The translations under genes were made by a program, and so were the position numbers. From NCBI RefSeq assembly GCF_042767895.1, contig NC_091571.1, positions 5,605,001-5,615,000 of the forward strand: a stretch of DNA of 10,000 bases, in the 5' to 3' direction. Below are positions 1 to 10,000 of the stretch, piece by piece. The DNA is from Penaeus vannamei. Taxonomy: Eukaryota > Arthropoda > Malacostraca > Decapoda > Penaeidae. Each line of letters opens with the position of its first letter. Within the stretch, counting starts at the first letter, position 1. The notes beneath the pieces are model-generated. The model was given only the letters and a program-made list of their open reading frames with translations, did no database searches and was not told the origin of the DNA.

Positions 1-472
1 GATGGATGTCCATATAGATAAATGGCTTTGACTTTTTTTCTTCTTTTTTTTCTTTTTTTCGATGGAACGGATAAAAGGAATAATCTAAACATCTTGAGAT
101 TTTTCCTTCCCCAATTCCCATAAATACAATATATATTCAATTGACTTCCACGTTAAGTATGTCCAAATGTAGTAAATACACTAAATAGACTTATAATTCC
201 AACTGCCCTCCGAATTTGTAGTAAACGCATTATATACTTGAATTTACTTTATATACTTTATTTACTTTATATACATTATATACTTTATATACATTATTTA
301 CTTTATATACTTTATTTACTTTATATACTTTATATAACATTCCACGTTAATCCTATGCAATATAAACATTCCACTGCCCTTCCGATTTCGCAATAAAAAA
401 CACAACATACACCAGGCCACACCAGGCCACACCAGCCACCTTGCTCTAACCATACCCCGTGACCTTCTTCAG
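1..472. other. Intron (3' part) upstream of exon 1
   Basis: No coding signal is seen. It holds a T-rich stretch (31-60), an AT-rich minisatellite (230-337), a diverged direct repeat around that minisatellite (146-220 and 340-390), and three tandem 10-bp copies of ACCAGGCCAC or a close variant at 411-440, just before the acceptor at 472. The upstream exon and promoter are outside the window. Confidence 0.7.
230..337. repeat. AT-rich minisatellite (TTTATATAC / TTTATTTAC units)
   Basis: Repeated CTTTATATA and CTTTATTTA words alternate with CATTATATA and CATTATTTA, giving a period of about 10-11 bp. It is intronic simple-sequence DNA, typical of AT-rich arthropod introns. Confidence 0.85.

Positions 473-10000
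<9,528 letters not shown>

Overview
The window looks like an arthropod nuclear genome, most likely a decapod crustacean such as a penaeid shrimp. That guess rests on small exons of moderate GC set in AT-rich introns that are packed with simple-sequence DNA: a GT tract of about 125 bp, GAT/AAT tracts, C-tract repeats and a 19-bp minisatellite. Nothing bacterial or viral is visible.

A single plus-strand gene fills the window and is open at both ends. I reconstructed eleven exons by eye: 473-587, 1882-2047, 2681-2759, 3335-3461, 3770-3885, 4283-4453, 4790-4911, 5058-5320, 5569-5699, 6090-8453 and 9206 to beyond 10000. Every intron between them has GT...AG ends, and the reading phase carries through all ten junctions with no stop, giving about 1,482 residues. 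No start codon, signal peptide, transmembrane segment, stop codon or polyadenylation signal lies inside the window.

The partial product reads as a secreted or cell-surface modular glycoprotein. In order it has a fibronectin type III (FN3) domain (exons 1-3), a cysteine-rich VWC-like module (exons 4-5), an EGF-like module (exon 6), two more VWC-like modules (exons 7-9), and a giant 2.36-kb exon 10. Exon 10 holds a Met-rich 11-12-residue repeat, a His-rich array of about 560 residues with 18 copies of a HEDGTNHSH-type motif, and a second FN3 domain. Exon 11 is a His/Glu/Asn-rich, glycosylation-rich linker that runs off the window. From memory, the FN3/VWC/EGF arrangement resembles arthropod proteins named 'putative epidermal cell surface receptor'; this was not checked by a search.

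The most unusual part is exon 10. Sixteen of its 18 His-rich repeats build an N-glycosylation sequon (N-H-S/T) into the His cluster, next to a Met-rich tract that is also full of sequons. This suggests a glycosylated extracellular metal-binding repeat array that grows by in-frame duplication. The introns also hold a perfect 23-bp-arm palindrome, a ladder of decoy splice acceptors, and a cluster of TGCATG motifs just downstream of exon 10.
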